NCBI GenBank assembly: GCA_037013685.1
Contig: CM072892.1
Coordinates: 1 to 64,000, forward strand
DNA from: Acridotheres tristis
Taxonomy: Eukaryota; Chordata; Aves; Passeriformes; Sturnidae
Direction of reading: 5' to 3'
Length of the DNA: 64,000 nucleotides
Within the stretch, counting starts at the first letter, position 1. The number at the start of each line of letters is the position of its first letter. Positions 58,801 through 64,000 of this stretch are shown here, one piece after another. Below the pieces are notes generated by a model, which was not told the DNA's origin, searched no databases, and saw only the letters and a program-made list of their open reading frames with translations. The position numbers and the translations under genes were made by a program.

Positions 58801-59272
58801 TAAAACCGATGATTTTAATTCCTTAACGCATTCTCTAATTCTAACATCTTCAGCTGTCTTGGATTTCAGACCTGTCTCTGTTGCAAGAGAAAGGAAGAAC
58901 ATATGATCTCTGTATACAGGAAGAAAATACGGTAAAAGTAGGGCAAACTCACACTGGTGCCATCTGTCTGTGCCATAAATCTGTTGGGGTACATAGCCTA
59001 TGCCGACTTTGATTACAGGACAGTCACTAGAAGAAGAGGAAGAGAAATAACAAGAAGTAGCAGTTAGAGCAGTCACTTGGGGATAATAATGAGGAAATAT
59101 ATATTCTCTGCATCTCCTATCAGAAAGATGAAGGACACTTACTGAACAAAGGCAAGAGTTTGAAATGAGCGTGAGAGACTTCATTATACAACATATGATT
59201 GACTGAGGAAATTGCTGCTGTAGGAAGTTCTAGAGGTCAAGCAACTAACAGCATTCAAAATGTGATTGACTA
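55801..59272. other. Intergenic or intronic sequence, nothing recognised
   Basis: No family-level signal in any frame. A 131-codon open frame on the minus strand (58789-59184) has no supporting features. Confidence 0.45.
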
Positions 59273-59591
59273 TAGGAAATAAAACAGAGAGTACAATGAA
59301 ACTGATAAGGGGGCTGATATCTTAGGCCTTATGGAGCAGAAACCATGGGAGACACAGGTACAGAAAAATGCTGCCTGGGCAAGAAGTGACCAGGAAACAT
59401 GTGGTGAAACTTTGTGATAAGGTTACCAGGTGACGAGATGTCATGAAGAATGTAACCAATGGGAAATCGTTACCAAAGATAGAACCCTATATAAGTGCCA
59501 TGCAAGTAAAATCCTATATAAATGCCTCGTATACTCAATAAAATCGGCTTCTGATCCAAACTCAGATGTCTCCCTCTCTCCATCACCGATA
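59273..59591 (+). mobile_element. Probable ERV solo LTR
   Basis: Promoter-like order: CCAAT near 59456, two CTATATAA boxes near 59488 and 59513, AATAAAA near 59537, then a short pyrimidine-rich end (GTCTCCCTCTCTCCATCA) like that of the ERV at 51.2 kb. ATTGACTA occurs on both sides (59265-59272 and 59592-59599) and could be a target duplication, but canonical TG/CA ends do not abut it. Borders are therefore tentative. Confidence 0.45.
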
Positions 59592-61179
59592 ATTGACTAC
59601 TATAAAGAATATTTAAAAATATGATCAAAATTTGTAAATATGTTGGAAGGTATATATATTTTTTTTAATGCCAGCCATAACCTTTATGGGAGATTAAGAG
59701 GAGTTAAAACGTTTAACAGAGTTCATAAATGAAGGGCAGATGACAAAATTGAATTATATTGTCATCATAAATCATGGCACATGAAATTCTACAGTTAATG
59801 CCTAGTATCTCAGAAATCTTTACTGGGATGAAGCATTTTAGACTTCAGGACACTAGATGGGAAAGCCACTGAAATCAGGGAAGTTTTCAATTGCAGCCAT
59901 GTCTAAAGCCTCTGAAAACGCTCTGGAGTAAATGAAGTGAAGGCTTGAGTATCCCTTGCTGCTGAACTGTATAAATGAGCAAATGATAATCCCAAAGACG
60001 CCTGTCAAACAGACTAGGGTTAGAGATGAGTTTTTGCAGGGGCTCCCTTCCTTAACAGCTCCAGGTGCACAGCACAGAGAAAGAAAAAGAGGGATCTTCA
60101 CACCATGCAGGACAAATACTCATGTCATTAACACCTCATCATTAACACCCCCTGCAGCCAAGTACTGAAAATCCCAGGGCTGCAGAAGGAATTAGGTCTT
60201 TCTTCTCTCTTCCTACCTTAATTACTTGGTTAACTGTACATCAAAGGAACATGGGCACCTCAGCATTGCAGTTGTCCAGCTGAAGTGACAAATTTGCCAT
60301 AAAGCAGCTATTGCCTCAGTGTAGAGCTGAAACTCTTATGCTCATGCCCATTAAGTGCTTCTGTGCTCCAAAAGACCCAGGCGCCGTTGAAAAAGGGGCT
60401 CAGACACAGCACAGGGGCCAAGACCAGAATGCACCCCTGTGACCATCAGACCAGGCAGTGCATAAAGGCTGACACCTCCTCTGAGGAAGTCCCCAGGAGC
60501 AACCATGGTGAGACATGTGGTACTGGGGAAGCAGGCACCATTCTGGCTCCACGAGGTGGGACCAGAACCAAAACCACTTTCACTATCGCTACCAGGCAGG
60601 GCAGAGTAGGGAATCGTTTCCTTTTCCGTGTTTTCTCCTGAAACTGGGCCCTGACTTCAACTGTCTGAGGATGTTCAGACACACAGGGCATCACCTAAGT
60701 GACTAAAGAGAAACAGAAAACTTCACTGCCTTGCCATAAGCTCCCTCAAAGCAATGATCAGCATCTGGAGAAGAGGAAATGTGCTACTACATGTTGTCTG
60801 AAGTCAGTAGTTTAAAACCTCGAGAGAAGCAATGTGTGTCATAAAAATAAGCTCCAGACTCTATGCTCCGAAAAACTGGCTGTAAAGTCTTTTTTGTACG
60901 GGGAAAAACGTCAGTCACCTTCACACTAGTCTGGTAGCTGCCTTGAACTTTAATCTGATGTTCAGATATTTGTGCCATTTTGTTGTTAATAGATACTAAT
61001 TCATCTACAGATTACATAAGTAAAAGTGAATTCAAAACCTAATTGGCATCAAAATAAATTGCGTTTTAATGAACCAGTAAGAGACTTTTTTTTCTGCTAA
61101 TTCTTCTCTTCTGATGAAGTTAGAAAGAAAAACCTTGTGCCTGCATAAGAATGAGTATATAGGCCATGGTACTTGCTTT
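59592..61179. other. Non-coding stretch
   Basis: No gene or repeat recognised. Confidence 0.45.
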
Positions 61180-61590
61180 ACAATTCTGCTTTCCCCAGCC
61201 AATAGGGGAGCTTAGCAAAATGGCAGGTGAGCCTTCAGCATGAGAACTGGGAGAAAACCCAAGGGTTGAAATAAAGACTGTTTAAGATGTCAAGCAAAAA
61301 ATTCACTTCCCAGCAGAGCAAACCAAGGAATTAATTCCCCACTTCCCATACCAGGCAGGTGCTCAGCCATCCCTGAGACAGCCAGCTTCCAGCACACATG
61401 ACACTGACTTGGGAAGACAAACACCATCACTTCAAATGTCGCTTCCACTTCTTCCCCAGCTTTATATGCTGAGCACAATGTCCCAGGGGCTGGGACATCC
61501 CTTGGGGCAGTCAGGATCAGCTGTCCCAGCTGTGTCCCCCCAGCTCCTTGTGCCCTACTTGCTCGTGGGGTGGGTGAGGAGCATTCATTG
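61180..61590 (+). mobile_element. ERVL-type LTR fragment
   Basis: TGACTTGGGAAGACAAACAC, CATCACTTCAAATGTC and CTGTCCCAGCTGTGTC match blocks of the LTR at 34542-35077, with additional GGGGCTGGGACATCCCTTGG. The ends are decayed. Confidence 0.55.
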
Positions 61591-61643
61591 TAGATTTTTA
61601 TAACCTGATGAAGTCAAGCAGTTGTGCTTCTCTGTTAACCCAG

Positions 61644-61724
61644 GCTACAGATCTGAATAAAACAGAAGTGCAAGTTTTAGAAGAGACAATCCAAACTTTC
61701 CTAAAAACACAAGGGCTGGAAAGA
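61644..61724 (+). CDS. Candidate exon of an unrecognised gene (27 codons)
   Basis: GTTAACCCAG precedes and GAAAGA|GTAAGT follows, a strong donor. The 81 bp are open in phase 0-0 and encode ATDLNKTEVQVLEE then TIQTFLKTQGLER, a plausible amphipathic helix. I do not recognise the family. Phase matches the candidate exon at 63889. Confidence 0.45.
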
Positions 61725-63888
61725 GTAAGTCCCAGCCATAGCATAACAATGGCTTGTTACTCTGGTTTTCTTGTTCTTCCCAAGTCTTATCTGATTTCTG
61801 TAATTCTTAGCAACTTCTTCTTTACAAATAATCTCTCTTCATAGTTGCATTTTTATCTGTCTGTCACTGTTTGAAGTGCAAAGAGATTATGTGAACCTGT
61901 CTTGTGACAATTGAAAATTTCATCTATTAAGCTATGAAGCTATAAATGTAGGAGGAGATAATAGGAAGGAATGGGTTCAAAATTTCAAACAAGTTGGAAA
62001 TCTGAAAAAGATTCTCAGAGGAGACAGAGCTGGATGGGGATAGATGGTCTTGAATGCTTGCCCAAATTATAGGCGGTGAGAGTGCTTAACTGATTTCAGA
62101 AACCAAACTGTGGGCTTTGGACAAATCTTGGTTCCATTCCTGCAAAAAGGACTATTGTGGCTTGCCCATTAGCAGGATTTCTGCAAGACTGCAGTTCCAG
62201 AGGGTACTGGAGGAAAAACCTCAAATTAAGAGCAGGGAAGGTGAGGATTTCACCCAGCTTAGCAGGAATGGATTTGCCATGTGGTAAAATATATCACAAG
62301 GCTGTGATACAAACTGTATAAATATCTGATTTTAATTCGGGGGGGGGGGGGTGGGGTGATGAGGGAGTGATGGGTATTTTATCACTTTATTTCCATCTGG
62401 GTTCCGCTAGAAAGAATAGTGGAAGGAAGAATCTATGATGTTTTACTTCTTCACTGCAGCAGTTTACTACAAAACAGATGAAACATTCAGCATGATTCTT
62501 GTTTCTGTCTTCTTTAAGGTTTCCTGTTTCACTGTCTCACTCACTGTTTCAAGGTTAAATTTTCTCCTAAAACTTTTGACCTGTTGAAAATATGTTTTAT
62601 AACTCATTTTAGTTTCTCTGTACAGTGTGACTAAATCAAATTATTAGCTTTATTCAGTACAAATAAAATTCTAAATGAGGACAGTGACTTTCAAGAGAAA
62701 ATTGTTGCCCTTTCACAGCTGTTTTTTCCTAGTTTATAAACTGAAACAAGGTAGAAGTTTATTTTCTATCACTTAATATACCATAAAACTATGTCAGTAT
62801 GAACAGAGTCAGCAGATATTTAATCTGACACCAGCCCAAATCACAGTTTGAGTTTTTACTCAGATTTCCTTCAGTTTGCAGGGTCCTGTGCAGACAGACA
62901 CAGTGCAGCAGGGTGAGAAGCAGCGGAGGGTGAAGTGAGCGAGAAGGAAATTGCTTTCATCAGTAATGATGATCATGAGTATACAGACCTGGCAATGATT
63001 TTGAGTCCATGAGATCTATTTACTGCCAAAATGCAAGCAGTTGAGCAGTATTTGTTTGGAGTACGCTGAAGTGGCCTTCAGCATCCTAGGGATGGCCTCT
63101 GTCACAGTCCTTTTCCTCCAAGCCCCCATGGGGCAGAGAGCCATCACCCAAGCTGTGATTGGGCACAGCCCCTGCCAGGACACACAGACCATGTTGTGGC
63201 CCCGTGGCTGCTTAAGTAAGAGGAAAGCTGGAAGGCAACATCAGCAACTGATCCTGTGGCCTGGGCGTGTGACCTTGCAGGGGAACTCTGGAGTCTCCAG
63301 CAGCCGTACCTTGGGTGGCCAAGCAAGCCCAGCACACACTGCTGGGGTTTGGCATTGCCCAAAGGGCATAGAGCAGCCCCTCGGTTGCCCCCAGAGCTGC
63401 TGAGTTTCTGGGCTTATCAGTCCTTCCTGGTTGCATGGCCTCTGCTTCCTCAGACAACTATTGCAGCTCGAGGCTCCTGCAGGCTCTTGCTCCCACATGG
63501 GTCTTGTTCTGCACTCGCCCCCCCCTCTGCAGGAGCTGCCCTTCGGGATGCAGAACCGACGTGTGCCCATCCCACCATGGGCTGCACCTGCACTGTGCAC
63601 GGGCACGAGTGGATGGAAACACCCTCACAAACACAGCAAACACTCTGCCTGCTTTTCCATGAACACCAGTGCAGATCATGCATGGGATAGGCCTTCTCTG
63701 GCAAAAAACCAGTAATTTGTCTTTTTAGAGAAAATTTCTTTTTACTAAGGTTTTTAATCCTCGTTTGCAAACATTGAAATATTAAAATAACCACAGGATT
63801 GAGATCTGTCTTGCATATTATTACTCCTCTCAGGACATACAGAGTTTCCTTTGCCTTGCAGTGCTCTAACATTTGTGTTTTCCTTCAG
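61725..63888. other. Candidate intron
   Basis: A G13 run lies near 62339-62351. A GC-richer segment at 63.04-63.70 kb has overlapping open frames on both strands but no recognised product. Confidence 0.4.
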
Positions 63889-63990
63889 CGTGTTGAGCAA
63901 GTTATGGTTAGGAGCAAGTGGCAACAGCTCCCAGTTCCTCAGACCATCTTATCTGAGCATGAACTGGAAAGTGCTCCCATGATCACATAG
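63889..63990 (+). CDS. Candidate terminal coding exon of an unrecognised gene
   Basis: A pyrimidine-rich acceptor (TTGTGTTTTCCTTCAG) precedes RVEQVMVRSKWQQLPVPQ then TILSEHELESAPMIT and a TAG stop at 63988-63990. Joined to the exon at 61644 the phases agree (both phase 0). Only 10 bases of the window follow, so no polyadenylation signal can be checked. Splice sites and composition support an exon; identity is unknown. Confidence 0.4.
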   Translation, partial: RVEQVMVRSKWQQLPVPQTILSEHELESAPMIT

Positions 63991-64000
63991 ATGGCACCAT

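Overview
This is vertebrate nuclear DNA, most likely from a songbird. Introns are long, genes are sparse, CpG islands are present, and CR1 LINE tails occur in both orientations. A SINE with a tRNA-Ile-like head and a CR1-like tail (32.86-33.00 kb) resembles the family described from zebra finch. Several LTRs look avian. No bacterial or organellar feature was seen. All homology statements come from reading motifs; no search was run.

Left part (1-22.5 kb). About 12 nearly identical copies of a 1,257-bp unit (about 2.97-18.08 kb) lie next to a very GC-rich block (18.4-22.4 kb). The GC block holds four tandem copies of a promoter/first-exon module pointing left (minus strand), separated by a CG-rich minisatellite. 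Read on the minus strand, the pieces form one possible transcription unit. It runs from the CCAAT and TATA boxes, through a first exon starting MEAASKE and a 48-bp second exon with strong splice sites, through 12 repeat units with their own splice sites, to a terminal exon that exists because one donor is mutated, and then an AATAAA signal. The product is not recognised. This is the most unusual structure in the window.

Middle part (22.5-50.9 kb). Four in-frame exons (28.32-33.20 kb, plus strand) encode about 157 residues of coiled coil closely resembling the RPGRIP1L ciliary transition-zone protein. I found no flanking RPGRIP1L exons in the window, so this may be a partial copy. The rest is AT-rich intergenic or intronic sequence with ERV LTRs, CR1 fragments, microsatellites, a 435-bp duplication (27.57 and 39.64 kb), two CpG islands (38.1 and 42.7-43.2 kb) and a roughly 190-bp repeat present in both orientations. 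CTCF-like sites lie in the 22.3- and 38.2-kb CpG islands, which share homologous sequence.

Right part (50.9-64 kb). A compact 3.65-kb endogenous retrovirus (50,889-54,542) has two LTRs that read as identical, a 6-bp target duplication, a primer-binding site and a polypurine tract. It keeps a shortened gag fused in frame to a dUTPase domain, an unidentified Cys/Trp-rich ORF, and only the two ends of env; protease and pol are missing. It looks like a young, non-autonomous insertion. Beyond it are a CR1 3' end, two LTR-like segments and two candidate exons of an unrecognised plus-strand gene (61.64 and 63.89 kb).
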